NCBI GenBank assembly: GCA_934563745.1
Contig: CAKTHE010000027.1
Span: 1-30,213 of the forward strand
From: an uncultured Dysosmobacter sp.
GTDB lineage: Bacteria; Bacillota; Clostridia; Oscillospirales; Oscillospiraceae
Length of the DNA stretch: 30,213 nucleotides
Reading direction: 5' to 3'
The notes beneath the pieces were generated by a model. The model did not search any database. It saw only the letters and a program-made list of their open reading frames with translations, and had not been told where the DNA came from. The translations under genes and the position numbers were made by a program. Below are positions 6,598-14,566 of the stretch, in pieces (the first letter of the stretch is position 1; the number at the start of each line of letters is the position of its first letter).

Positions 6598-7113
6598 GTG
6601 AGGCTGCGGAACCGGGATCGCTTTACGCTGGAAACAACGCTTTCGCCGCAGGCTGTGCTGGGGACGCTGCGCGCCCACTGCCTGACCAGGCCCGGTCAGG
6701 AGGGCGGCAGCAGCAGGGAGCTTCTCTTTGCGGGGGACATTCCTTACGGCGGGACGTCCTTTGTCCTTTCCCCGATCGCCTACGGAAGAAACAGCTGGCT
6801 TCCGGTGCTATCCTGCCGGCTGGAGGCAAAGGAAACCGGCGGCAGCCGCCTTTTTGTGGATGCCCGCTGCCGCCGGCTGGTCCGGTGGCTTATGGGACTC
6901 TGGTACGGAGTGCTTGTGCTTGCAGCGCTTCTGGTGCTTCTTTCGGCGGCGTTCGGGGAAGCGTATCCGTCCCAGTTCGGAGGGCTGGCCCTGGCTGGGA
7001 CGGTCGGCTTTTTCCTGCCCCACGGATCGTTCTGGATACCTATGAACCGGGCGCGGGAAGCGCTGGAGCGTCTGCTGATCCGGGAACCGGAGCAATGGGC
7101 GGAGCCCAGGTGA
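6598..7113 (+). CDS. Unrecognised two-TM membrane protein
   Basis: A 171-residue protein starting at GTG 6598, preceded by a strong GGAGGAAGGA (about 6583-6592). I do not recognise the family. The first ~95 residues are soluble and mixed, with many Arg residues. Two hydrophobic segments follow (about 97-118 and 127-147), and then a short amphipathic tail ALERLLIREPEQW. The general plan, a soluble N-terminal half and a C-terminal hairpin of two helices, suggests a small integral membrane protein with both ends on the same side. It starts 34 nt after thrC and ends 28 nt before the phosphoesterase gene, so it is probably co-transcribed with both. The strong Shine-Dalgarno and neighbour-like base composition argue that it is real. 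Confidence 0.75.
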   Translation: MRLRNRDRFTLETTLSPQAVLGTLRAHCLTRPGQEGGSSRELLFAGDIPYGGTSFVLSPIAYGRNSWLPVLSCRLEAKETGGSRLFVDARCRRLVRWLMGLWYGVLVLAALLVLLSAAFGEAYPSQFGGLALAGTVGFFLPHGSFWIPMNRAREALERLLIREPEQWAEPR

Positions 7114-7141
7114 AATTCAGCCTTGGAAAGGGAGGGGATTC

Positions 7142-7828
7142 ATGGCACTTTATGTAATGGGTGATCTGCACCTTTCTTTCAGTGCCAACAAGTCCATGGA
7201 GGTGTTCGGAGAGGCGTGGCGGAACTATGTGCCCCGGATCGAACAGGCGCTGAGCGCTCTGAACGCGGAGGACACGCTGGTCCTGGCCGGCGACACCTCC
7301 TGGGGGATCAACCTTCCCGAGGCGGAGGCGGATTTCCGCTTTCTGGATCAGTTTCCCTGCCGGAAGCTGCTGGTCAAGGGAAACCACGATTACTGGTGGA
7401 CGACCGTGACCAAGATGAAGAACTTTTTTGCGGAGAAGGGAATCCGGACCCTGGACTTTCTGCATAACAATTGCTTTTATTACGAGGATTACGCCCTGTG
7501 CGGGACCCGGGGCTGGTTTTTTGAGGAGGCTTTAAAGGCATCGGATGCCAAAGTGCTCAATCGGGAGGTGGCCCGGCTGAGAACCTCGCTGGAGGCAGGC
7601 GACGGGCATCCGCGGCTGTGCTTTCTGCATTATCCGCCCCTCTATCAGGGCTATCGCTGCCCGGAGATCCTGGACATGCTGCACCAGTTCCCGGTGCAGG
7701 CCTGCTATTACGGGCACCTGCATGGGCCGACCCACCGGCGGGCGATTTCCGGTGTGGTGGATGGGATCGATTATGCGCTGATTTCGGCGGATTATCTGGG
7801 CTTTCTTCCAAAAAAAATTTGCGAATAA
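7142..7828 (+). CDS. Calcineurin-like metallophosphoesterase
   Basis: A 228-residue cytosolic protein with every metal-binding block of the metallophosphoesterase superfamily: GDLH (D8, H10), GDTSW (D51), GNHDYWW (N81, H82), FLHYPP (H163) and GHLHG (H192, H194). These bind two metal ions and hydrolyse a phosphoester, but the substrate cannot be read from the sequence. It lacks a signal peptide or membrane segment. AAAGGGAGGGG lies just before ATG 7142. It follows the two-TM gene by 28 nt and precedes tig by 91 nt, where a separate promoter begins. Confidence 0.88.
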   Translation: MALYVMGDLHLSFSANKSMEVFGEAWRNYVPRIEQALSALNAEDTLVLAGDTSWGINLPEAEADFRFLDQFPCRKLLVKGNHDYWWTTVTKMKNFFAEKGIRTLDFLHNNCFYYEDYALCGTRGWFFEEALKASDAKVLNREVARLRTSLEAGDGHPRLCFLHYPPLYQGYRCPEILDMLHQFPVQACYYGHLHGPTHRRAISGVVDGIDYALISADYLGFLPKKICE

Positions 7829-7840
7829 TGCAAATAAGTA

Positions 7841-7869
7841 TAGCAATTTATGAAAAATTCTGTTAGAAT
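7841..7869 (+). promoter_or_regulatory. Putative promoter of tig
   Basis: The -10-like TAGAAT (7864-7869) has a weak -35 candidate TAGCAA 17 nt upstream (7841-7846) in a markedly AT-rich patch between two GC-rich genes. Transcription would start near 7876, directly before the hairpin at 7879-7897. Confidence 0.5.
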
Positions 7870-7878
7870 ATGAATTTG

Positions 7879-7897
7879 CACCGGAAAAATTCCGGTG
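7879..7897 (+). other. 5' hairpin in the tig leader
   Basis: CACCGGAA (7879-7886), loop AAA and TTCCGGTG (7890-7897) form a perfect 8-bp stem. No T run follows, so it is not a terminator. It lies at the extreme 5' end of the predicted tig transcript, 7 nt before the Shine-Dalgarno CGGAGGAG, where it could protect the mRNA or act as a binding site. Confidence 0.6.
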
Positions 7898-7919
7898 ATG
7901 AACGGAGGAGTAAACAACT

Positions 7920-9353
7920 ATGAACGTGAAAAGCTGCGAAAAAATGGAAAAGAGCACCGTTGCGCTCACTGTTGAAGTCAGTGCAGAGGAATTTGAGGCT
8001 GCCATCGGCAAAGCATATCTGAAGCTGCGCAAGAAGATCCGCGTTCCGGGCTTCCGTCCCGGCAAGGCCCCCCGCAAGATCATCGAGGGTATGTACGGCG
8101 CAGAGGTGTTTTACGAGGAAGCTGTGAATATTGCCATGCCGGATGCCTACGAGGCAGCCGTCAAGGAAAAAGAACTGAACGTCGTGGGTTATCCCAAGGT
8201 GGACCTGGTCGGCGAGATCTCCAAGGATGGCTTTACCTTCAAGGCTGAGGTCCCGGTTTATCCGGAGGTGACCCTGGGTACGTACAAGGGCCTGAAGGCT
8301 CCCAAGGAAGTGGCCAAGGTGACGGCTGCCGATGTGGATGCCCGCATCAGTGAGCTGGCGGACCGCAACACCCGCCTGGTCAGCGTGGACCGTCCCGTTG
8401 AAAAGGGCGACACCGCCGTGATCGATTATGAGGGCTTCCTGAACGGGAAGGCCTTTGACGGCGGCAAGGACGAAAATTACAGCCTGGAGATCGGCTCCGG
8501 CAGCTTTGTCCCCGGCTTTGAGGATCAGATCATCGGCATGAAGGCCGGCGAAGAGAAGGATCTGGACATTACCTTCCCCGAAGATTATCACAAGGACCTG
8601 GCCGGCAAGGCGGTTGTGTTCCATGTGAAGGTCAATGAGGTGAAGGTGAAGGAATCTCCGATCCTCGATGACGAATTCGCCAAGGACGTGTCCGAGTTTG
8701 ACACGCTGAAGGATCTCAAGGCGGATCTGAAGAAGAAGATCACGGAAGAGCGTGAGGCGGCTGCCCAGAAGACCTTTGAAGAGGATCTGGTCAACCAGGT
8801 CGCCGAAGGCATGACCTGCGATGTGCCCGATGCCATGGTGGAGGCTCAGCTGGAAGAGGGCCTGCAGAACTTCCGGATGCAGATCCAGCAGCAGGGCATC
8901 CGCTATGAGGACTATCTGAAGATGACCGGCCTGAGCGAGCAGAAGCTCAAGGATGACGCCCGCGAAGGCGCCGAGCGCCGGGTCCGTCAGGAGCTGGCCC
9001 TGGCCGCGATCATCAAGGCGGAGAATCTGGAGGCCACGGACGAGGAAGTGGAGTCCGAGCTCAAGGAGCTGGCTGAGCAGTATCACATGGAGCTGGAGAC
9101 GGTGAAGAAGTATCTGCCTGCCGAGCAGGTGAAGGATCAGATCCTGACCAAGAAGGCCGTCGCCGTGATCGCGGACAACGCAACGGTTTCCAAGAAGGCC
9201 GCCAAGAAGGCGGAAAGCGCCGAGGAATCCGCCGAGGAGGAGAAGAAGCCGGCCAAGAAGACCTCCAAGAAGGCCGCGGAGGAGACCGGCGAGGAAGAGA
9301 AAAAGCCCGCCAAGAAGGCTGCTTCCAAGAAGACCGCCAAGACGGAAGAGTAA
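7920..9353 (+). CDS. tig: Trigger factor with Lys/Glu/Ala-rich C-terminal tail
   Basis: A 477-residue ribosome-associated chaperone and peptidyl-prolyl isomerase. The N-terminal ribosome-docking signature GFRPGKAP is at 44-51, the FKBP-type PPIase domain spans about 158-243, and a helical substrate-cradling domain follows to about 420. Residues 424-477 are an extra low-complexity tail of Lys, Glu and Ala containing two copies of an EEEKKPAKK unit; Bacillus and Escherichia coli trigger factors, about 425-430 residues long, end before it. CGGAGGAG lies 8 nt before ATG 7920. The gene heads the tig-clpP-clpX-lon-engB cluster. Confidence 0.96.
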   Translation: MNVKSCEKMEKSTVALTVEVSAEEFEAAIGKAYLKLRKKIRVPGFRPGKAPRKIIEGMYGAEVFYEEAVNIAMPDAYEAAVKEKELNVVGYPKVDLVGEISKDGFTFKAEVPVYPEVTLGTYKGLKAPKEVAKVTAADVDARISELADRNTRLVSVDRPVEKGDTAVIDYEGFLNGKAFDGGKDENYSLEIGSGSFVPGFEDQIIGMKAGEEKDLDITFPEDYHKDLAGKAVVFHVKVNEVKVKESPILDDEFAKDVSEFDTLKDLKADLKKKITEEREAAAQKTFEEDLVNQVAEGMTCDVPDAMVEAQLEEGLQNFRMQIQQQGIRYEDYLKMTGLSEQKLKDDAREGAERRVRQELALAAIIKAENLEATDEEVESELKELAEQYHMELETVKKYLPAEQVKDQILTKKAVAVIADNATVSKKAAKKAESAEESAEEEKKPAKKTSKKAAEETGEEEKKPAKKAASKKTAKTEE

Positions 9354-9381
9354 GTTTTCGACCGTATTTACAGATTCGACA

Positions 9382-9418
9382 CATTCTCTCATGGTGCCTG
9401 TGGTATCATGAGAGAATG
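9382..9418 (+). other. 17-bp RNA hairpin between tig and clpP
   Basis: CATTCTCTCATG (9382-9393) and CATGAGAGAATG (9407-9418) are a perfect 12-bp inverted repeat. The inner bases GTGCC and GGTAT extend the stem by five pairs, two of them G-U, around a TGT loop. The G-U pairs suggest an RNA structure rather than a protein-binding DNA palindrome. No T run follows, so it is not a standard terminator. TATCAT at 9404-9409 inside it looks like a -10 box but has no matching -35. Confidence 0.7.
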
Positions 9419-9429
9419 GCTTATAAGCC
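9418..9429. repeat. 12-bp perfect palindrome upstream of clpP
   Basis: GGCTTATAAGCC abuts the 17-bp hairpin on its downstream side and precedes the clpP Shine-Dalgarno by 9 nt. It could be a DNA-binding site or a second small RNA fold; no known heat-shock operator is recognised in it. Confidence 0.5.
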
Positions 9430-9452
9430 ACAAAAGACAGGAGGTTTTTCCA

Positions 9453-10034
9453 ATGAGTTTAGTCCCGTATGTGGTGGAACAGACCAGCCGCGGCGAGCGT
9501 TCCTATGACATTTTTTCCCGTCTGCTCAATGATCGGATCATTTTTTTAGGTGAAGAAGTCAATGCGACCACGGCCAGCCTGGTTGTGGCACAGCTGCTCT
9601 ATCTGGAGGCGCAGGATCCGGACAAGGACATCCAGCTGTATATCAACAGCCCCGGCGGCTCCGTAACGGACGGCATGGCCATTTTCGACACGATGCAGTA
9701 TATCAAGTGCCCGGTATCCACGATCTGCGTGGGTATGGCGGCCAGCATGGGCGCATTTTTGCTCTCCTCCGGAACCAAGGGGAAGCGGATCGCCCTGCCC
9801 AATTCCGAGATCATGATCCATCAGCCCTCCGCCGGCACGCAGGGCAAGGTCACGGATATGGAGATCGATGTGGAGCATTTCCTGCGGATCAAGAAGAAGC
9901 TCAATGAGATCATGGCGGCCAACACCGGAAAGACGCCGGAAGAGATCAAGGCCGCGTCGGAGCGGGACCACTGGCTGACCGCTGAGGAAGCTCTGGAGTT
10001 CGGTCTGGTGGATAAGGTCATTTATAAGAGATAA
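9453..10034 (+). CDS. clpP: ATP-dependent Clp protease proteolytic subunit
   Basis: A 193-residue serine protease that forms the 14-subunit chamber used by Clp ATPases. The triad is S98 in MAASMGA, H123 in MIHQP and D172 in ERDHW, at the same positions as in Bacillus subtilis ClpP. Length is normal. ATG 9453 is preceded by AGGAGG (9439-9444); an upstream in-frame ATG at 9408 has no Shine-Dalgarno and lies in the hairpin. It is followed 37 nt later by clpX, its ATPase partner. No CtsR-type direct repeat is visible upstream. Confidence 0.97.
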   Translation: MSLVPYVVEQTSRGERSYDIFSRLLNDRIIFLGEEVNATTASLVVAQLLYLEAQDPDKDIQLYINSPGGSVTDGMAIFDTMQYIKCPVSTICVGMAASMGAFLLSSGTKGKRIALPNSEIMIHQPSAGTQGKVTDMEIDVEHFLRIKKKLNEIMAANTGKTPEEIKAASERDHWLTAEEALEFGLVDKVIYKR

Positions 10035-10071
10035 TACGCGCAATTTATAGAAATCCGAGGTTTTTATCAGC

Positions 10072-11397
10072 ATGAACGACGACAGCAAGAAGTCCCTGCG
10101 CTGCTCCTTCTGCGGCAAGCATGAGCAGCAGGTACACCGTATGATTCAGGGACCGGGGGTACGCATCTGCGATGAGTGTGTGCAGCTTTGTGTAAACATC
10201 CTGAACGACGAGTTTGAAGATGAGCGCCGCCATACGCAGCTGGACGAGGTGCCGGACAAACTGCCGACGCCCCGGGAGATGAAAGAGATCCTGGACCAGT
10301 ATATCATCGGACAGGATGAGGCAAAGGTCGCTTTGTCTGTGGCGGTTTATAACCACTACAAGCGGATTTTCTTCGGCGGTGACGAGGATGTGGAGCTGCA
10401 AAAGAGCAACATCCTGATGCTGGGCCCCACCGGCAGCGGCAAGACCCTGTTTGCCCAGACGCTGGCCCGGATCCTGAAGGTGCCGTTTGCCATCGCTGAC
10501 GCCACCACGCTGACGGAAGCCGGCTATGTGGGCGACGATGTGGAGAATATCCTTCTGCGTTTGCTGCAGGCGGCCGATTTTGATGTGGAGCTGGCGGAGC
10601 GCGGCATCATCTATGTGGATGAGATCGACAAAATCGCCCGCAAAAGCGAAAATACGTCCATCACCCGGGACGTTTCCGGCGAGGGTGTGCAGCAGGCGCT
10701 GCTGAAGATTGTGGAGGGAACGGTGGCCAACGTTCCGCCCCAGGGCGGGCGCAAGCATCCGCACCAGGAGTTTATCCAGGTCAACACGAAGAACATCCTC
10801 TTTATCTGCGGCGGCGCGTTTGACGGGCTGGAAAAGATCATTGAACGCCGGGTGGATCAGAAGAGCATTGGCTTTGACGCGGTGATTCAGGGAAAGAAGG
10901 AGAAGAACATCAGCAAGATCCTTGCGCAGGTTCAGCCTCACGATCTGCTGAAGTTCGGCATCATTCCGGAGCTGGTGGGCCGTCTGCCGGTGATCGCTTC
11001 GCTGAATGCTCTGGGCCGCGAGGATCTGGTGAAGATCCTGACGGAGCCCAAGAACGCCCTGGTCAAACAGTATCAGCGGCTGATGGAGTACGACCAGGTG
11101 CAGCTGTGCTTTGAGGACGGTGCGCTGGAGGCAATTGCCGATAAGGCGATTGAGCGCAACATCGGCGCAAGAGGTCTGCGGGCCGTGATGGAGGGATTGC
11201 TGACGAAGGTCATGTACGAGGTTCCTTCGGACCCGTCCATTGAAAAGGTTACGATCACGAGGGCCTGCGTCGAGGGGACCGAGCCGCCTGTGCTTGAGAA
11301 AAATCCCAACAAGGTGAACTATCCGGTGAAACTGAAGGCAGGCAAGGATGAGCACGCATCTGCCTCTGACAGTTCCCACCCTGCCTCCGCTTCGTAA
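10072..11397 (+). CDS. clpX: Clp protease ATP-binding subunit ClpX
   Basis: A 441-residue AAA+ unfoldase that delivers substrates to ClpP. The N-terminal C4 zinc domain has C11, C14, C33 and C36. Walker A is GPTGSGKT (118-125), Walker B ends at D183/E184 in YVDEID, and the IGF loop that docks into ClpP is at 266-268. The last ~20 residues, rich in Ser, Ala and His, are a variable tail. The Shine-Dalgarno is weak (CCGAGG, about 11 nt from the ATG), so expression may depend on coupling with clpP. Confidence 0.97.
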   Translation: MNDDSKKSLRCSFCGKHEQQVHRMIQGPGVRICDECVQLCVNILNDEFEDERRHTQLDEVPDKLPTPREMKEILDQYIIGQDEAKVALSVAVYNHYKRIFFGGDEDVELQKSNILMLGPTGSGKTLFAQTLARILKVPFAIADATTLTEAGYVGDDVENILLRLLQAADFDVELAERGIIYVDEIDKIARKSENTSITRDVSGEGVQQALLKIVEGTVANVPPQGGRKHPHQEFIQVNTKNILFICGGAFDGLEKIIERRVDQKSIGFDAVIQGKKEKNISKILAQVQPHDLLKFGIIPELVGRLPVIASLNALGREDLVKILTEPKNALVKQYQRLMEYDQVQLCFEDGALEAIADKAIERNIGARGLRAVMEGLLTKVMYEVPSDPSIEKVTITRACVEGTEPPVLEKNPNKVNYPVKLKAGKDEHASASDSSHPASAS

Positions 11398-11404
11398 GGA
11401 GTTC

Positions 11405-11437
11405 AAGAAGGGACGCCGGATGGCGCCCCTTCTTTTT
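11405..11437 (+). terminator. Terminator-like hairpin between clpX and lon
   Basis: AAGAAGGGACGCC (11405-11417), loop GGAT and GGCGCCCCTTCTT (11422-11434) make a 13-position stem with one A-C mismatch, followed by a run of T (11433-11437). It begins 8 nt after the clpX stop. There is no obvious promoter in the 44 nt between it and lon, so it may attenuate rather than end transcription. Confidence 0.82.
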
Positions 11438-11481
11438 ATCCGGCCCTTACGTGGCTGTTTTCCAAAGAAAGGAACCAAACC

Positions 11482-13890
11482 ATGGAAATGACGACACAGA
11501 ATTTACCGGTTCTGGCTCTGCGCGGCCTGACGGTATTTCCGCATATGAGCCTGAACTTCGACGTGGAGCGCATGATCTCCATCGCAGCGCTGGAACATGC
11601 AATGGAGGAGGACCAGCGGATCTTTCTGGTGACCCAGCGGGAGCTGGGGGTGGCCCTGCCCGGGGAGGACGACCTGTTTCAGGTCGGCACGATCTCGCGC
11701 ATTACGCAGATTCTGCGGATCTCCGCGAATTCGGTCCGCGTCCTGGTGGAGGGCGAGTGCCGGGCAAGGCTTCGCCGTCTGTGGCAGAAAGAGCCGTTTT
11801 TGCAGGCAAATGTGGAGCGGATCGACGAACCGGAGGAGACGGACGATCAAAGTCCGCGGACAGAGGCACTGATCCGCCAGACCGGCACGCTGTTTGAGGC
11901 GTACGCCCGGATGAGCGGAAACGTTCCGGAGACGGTGCAGACCACGGTGCTGGATTGCCGCCGCCCCGGCTATCTGGCGGATTACCTGGCGCAGAATATG
12001 AGCCTGCGGGTAAGCGACAAGCAGGAGATCCTGGAGGAAACAGAGCCGTTTGCCCGACTGACACTGCTGAATCAGCTGCTGGTCCGGGAGAACAATGTGC
12101 TGAATTTTGAGCACGAGATGGAGGAAAAGGTCCGGGATCAGCTGGCACGCCAGCAGCGGGACCAGATCCTGCGGACCCAGATCCGGGTGATGCAGAACGA
12201 GCTGGGCGAAGGAGAAGACGGGGACGAGGAACTGGAGGAATACCGGCGGAAGATCCTTGCGCTGAAGCTGGACGAGGATGCCCAGCAGCATCTGCTGAAG
12301 GAAGTAAACCGCATCGCCAAGCAGCCCTTCGGCAGCGCGGAGGCTGCCGTTTCCCGGAATTATCTGGACGTGTGTCTGGAGATGCCCTGGGGCGTGGAGA
12401 CCCGGGAGCGCATCAGCGTGGAAGCGGCCCGGAAGATCCTGGACCGGGATCACTTCGGCCTGGAAAAGGTGAAGGAGCGGATCCTGGAGACCATTGCCGT
12501 GCGTCAGATGAATCCCGAGGGGAAGGGACCGATCATTTGCCTGGTGGGCCCGCCGGGCGTGGGTAAAACGTCCATTGCCATTTCGGTTGCCAAGGCGCTG
12601 AACCGCAAGCTGGGCCGAATCTCACTGGGCGGCGTCCGGGATGAGGCGGATATCCGGGGTCACCGCAAGACCTACATAGGTTCGATGCCGGGACGGATCA
12701 TTGAAGCCATCAGCCGCAGCGGTTCCATGAACCCACTGCTGCTTCTCGATGAGATCGACAAGCTGGGCAGCGATTACCGGGGCGATCCGGCCTCCGCACT
12801 GCTGGAGGTGCTGGATCCGGAGCAGAACTGTGCCTTCCGGGATCACTTCCTGGAGATCCCGGTGGATCTGAGCCGGGTTTTGTTTATCACCACGGCCAAC
12901 ACGACGGAATCGATTCCCAGGCCGCTGCTGGACCGCATGGAGCTGATTGAGCTTTCCAGCTATACGGATGAAGAAAAGCTGCAGATTGCCAAGCAGCACC
13001 TGCTGCCCAAGCAGCTGAAGGCCCACGGGCTGAAGCGGAGCAACCTGCATATTGACGATGAGGCGTTCTATGCCATCATTCGGGACTATACCCGGGAGTC
13101 CGGGGTGCGCCAGCTGGAGCGGCAGATCAAAAAGCTGTGCCGGAAAGCAGATATGGCCCTGGTGAAAGGGACTGTAAAGCGCTTAAACGTTACACCGGAG
13201 AACCTGCAGAAGCTGATGGGTGTGCAGCCGTTTCCGCCGGCCTATCATACGGAACGGGAAGAGGTCGGCATTGTGAACGGCCTTGCCTGGACGGAAGTCG
13301 GCGGCGAGATCCTGGAAGTGGAAGTCAATGTGATGGAGGGCAGCGGGAAGCTGGAGCTGACCGGAAATCTAGGCGAGGTCATGAAGGAGTCTGCCATGGC
13401 GGCGCTGTCCTGCCTGCGCGCCCGGGCCGATCGCCTGGGTCTGGATCCGGAGTTTTATAAAAACCGGGATCTTCACGTTCACTTCCCGGAGGGGGCCGTC
13501 CCCAAGGACGGGCCTTCGGCGGGCATTGCCATTGCCACGGCGATGCTTTCGGCCCTGAGCGGACGGAAAGTCCGGGCTGCCATTGCCATGACCGGCGAGA
13601 TCACCCTTCGGGGAAGGGTGCTGCCTATTGGCGGGCTGCGTGAAAAAACAATGGCTGCCAAGCGGAATGGGATCCAGACCGTTCTGATCCCCAAGGACAA
13701 CCTGCGGGACCTGGAGGAGATTGACCAGACCGTGCGGGCGGCGCTGCACTTTGTGCCGGTCAGCACCATCGACGAAGTATTTCATGAGGCTTTGATGCCG
13801 GCGGCAAAAGCGCCGGCCAAGGAAGGCGGCGTGGCGGCCTTTGCGCCGCTGCCCCGGAAAGAGAACACAGACGCCGCGCTGCGGCAGTGA
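11482..13890 (+). CDS. lon: ATP-dependent protease Lon
   Basis: An 802-residue cytosolic AAA+ serine protease that degrades misfolded and regulatory proteins. The N-terminal LON substrate-binding domain covers about 8-200, a coiled region about 200-270, and the AAA+ module carries Walker A GPPGVGKT (356-363) and Walker B LLLLDEIDK. The C-terminal protease has the nucleophile S679 in PKDGPSAG and K722 in GGLREK, matching the Escherichia coli dyad numbering. AAAGGAAC precedes ATG 11482. The stop codon is 10 nt before engB, a pairing common in Firmicutes. Confidence 0.97.
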   Translation: MEMTTQNLPVLALRGLTVFPHMSLNFDVERMISIAALEHAMEEDQRIFLVTQRELGVALPGEDDLFQVGTISRITQILRISANSVRVLVEGECRARLRRLWQKEPFLQANVERIDEPEETDDQSPRTEALIRQTGTLFEAYARMSGNVPETVQTTVLDCRRPGYLADYLAQNMSLRVSDKQEILEETEPFARLTLLNQLLVRENNVLNFEHEMEEKVRDQLARQQRDQILRTQIRVMQNELGEGEDGDEELEEYRRKILALKLDEDAQQHLLKEVNRIAKQPFGSAEAAVSRNYLDVCLEMPWGVETRERISVEAARKILDRDHFGLEKVKERILETIAVRQMNPEGKGPIICLVGPPGVGKTSIAISVAKALNRKLGRISLGGVRDEADIRGHRKTYIGSMPGRIIEAISRSGSMNPLLLLDEIDKLGSDYRGDPASALLEVLDPEQNCAFRDHFLEIPVDLSRVLFITTANTTESIPRPLLDRMELIELSSYTDEEKLQIAKQHLLPKQLKAHGLKRSNLHIDDEAFYAIIRDYTRESGVRQLERQIKKLCRKADMALVKGTVKRLNVTPENLQKLMGVQPFPPAYHTEREEVGIVNGLAWTEVGGEILEVEVNVMEGSGKLELTGNLGEVMKESAMAALSCLRARADRLGLDPEFYKNRDLHVHFPEGAVPKDGPSAGIAIATAMLSALSGRKVRAAIAMTGEITLRGRVLPIGGLREKTMAAKRNGIQTVLIPKDNLRDLEEIDQTVRAALHFVPVSTIDEVFHEALMPAAKAPAKEGGVAAFAPLPRKENTDAALRQ

Positions 13891-13900
13891 GGAGGCTGGC

Positions 13901-14497
13901 ATGGCGCTGAATTTTGCAAAGACCGTGTTCCTTCGGGGCGTGACGGATCCGCGGGATTTTATCCGGGATGAAAAGCCGCAGATTGCCTTTGCGGGCCGCT
14001 CCAATGTGGGAAAATCCTCGGTGCTCAATCGGCTGGTGGGGCGAAAGAATCTTGCCTATGTGGGCGCGTCGCCGGGAAAAACCTCGCAGATCAACTATTT
14101 CTGTGCCGATGCCGGCGCTTATCTGGTGGATCTTCCCGGTTATGGCTATGCAAAGGTTTCCAAGGCGGAGAAGGAGCGCTGGGGCCGTCTGATGGAGCGC
14201 TACTTTCAGGACGAAGGCGGACTGATCACGCTGGGCGTTCTGATCGTGGACATACGCCATAAACCCACGGCTGACGACGTTACCATGCACAGCTGGTTTC
14301 GGGAGTCGGGCTGCCCGGAGATCGTGGTGGCCAACAAGCTGGACAAGCTGAAAAAAAGCCAGGTGGAGCCGGCGCTGAGCCTGATCCGTCAGACGCTGGA
14401 GCTGCCGGAGGAGGAACCGCTGGTGCCGTTCTCCGCAGAGAAGGGAACCGGGCGGGATGAACTGGTGCGGCTGCTGCTTCAGGCGGTGGAGCGCTGA
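13901..14497 (+). CDS. engB: Ribosome biogenesis GTPase EngB (YsxC/YihA)
   Basis: A 198-residue TRAFAC-class GTPase required for 50S subunit assembly. G1 is GRSNVGKSS (32-40), G3 DLPG (77-80) and G4 NKLD (about 143-146), and the PGKT segment (58-61) before G3 is typical of the family. ATG 13901 is chosen because AGGAGG overlaps the lon stop 5 nt upstream; the frame is open further back to 13841 inside lon, but that part lacks homology. It is the last gene of the tig-led cluster and is closed by a bidirectional terminator. Confidence 0.96.
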   Translation: MALNFAKTVFLRGVTDPRDFIRDEKPQIAFAGRSNVGKSSVLNRLVGRKNLAYVGASPGKTSQINYFCADAGAYLVDLPGYGYAKVSKAEKERWGRLMERYFQDEGGLITLGVLIVDIRHKPTADDVTMHSWFRESGCPEIVVANKLDKLKKSQVEPALSLIRQTLELPEEEPLVPFSAEKGTGRDELVRLLLQAVER

Positions 14498-14505
14498 ACA
14501 ACGAT

Positions 14506-14545
14506 AAAAAGAGGAACGAAGCGACAGGCTTCGTTCCTCTTTTTT
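14506..14545. terminator. Bidirectional terminator between engB and the XRE gene
   Basis: AAAAAGAGGAACGAAGC (14506-14522) pairs perfectly over 17 bp with GCTTCGTTCCTCTTTTT (14528-14544) around a 5-nt loop. A and T tracts at the two ends make it work on both strands, serving convergent engB and the minus-strand regulator gene. Confidence 0.93.
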
Positions 14546-14566
14546 GCTGCCGTACCGATAAAGGGC

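Noticed and set aside
7863..9431. Leu/Gly-rich minus-strand open frame antisense to tig
   Set aside because: It is the complement of the Lys/Glu-rich tig codons, which makes an apparent hydrophobic repeat; no independent support.
7829..9452. CIRCE or CtsR heat-shock operators upstream of tig or clpP
   Set aside because: Neither the CIRCE inverted repeat nor the CtsR heptad direct repeat is present; the repeats there are different.
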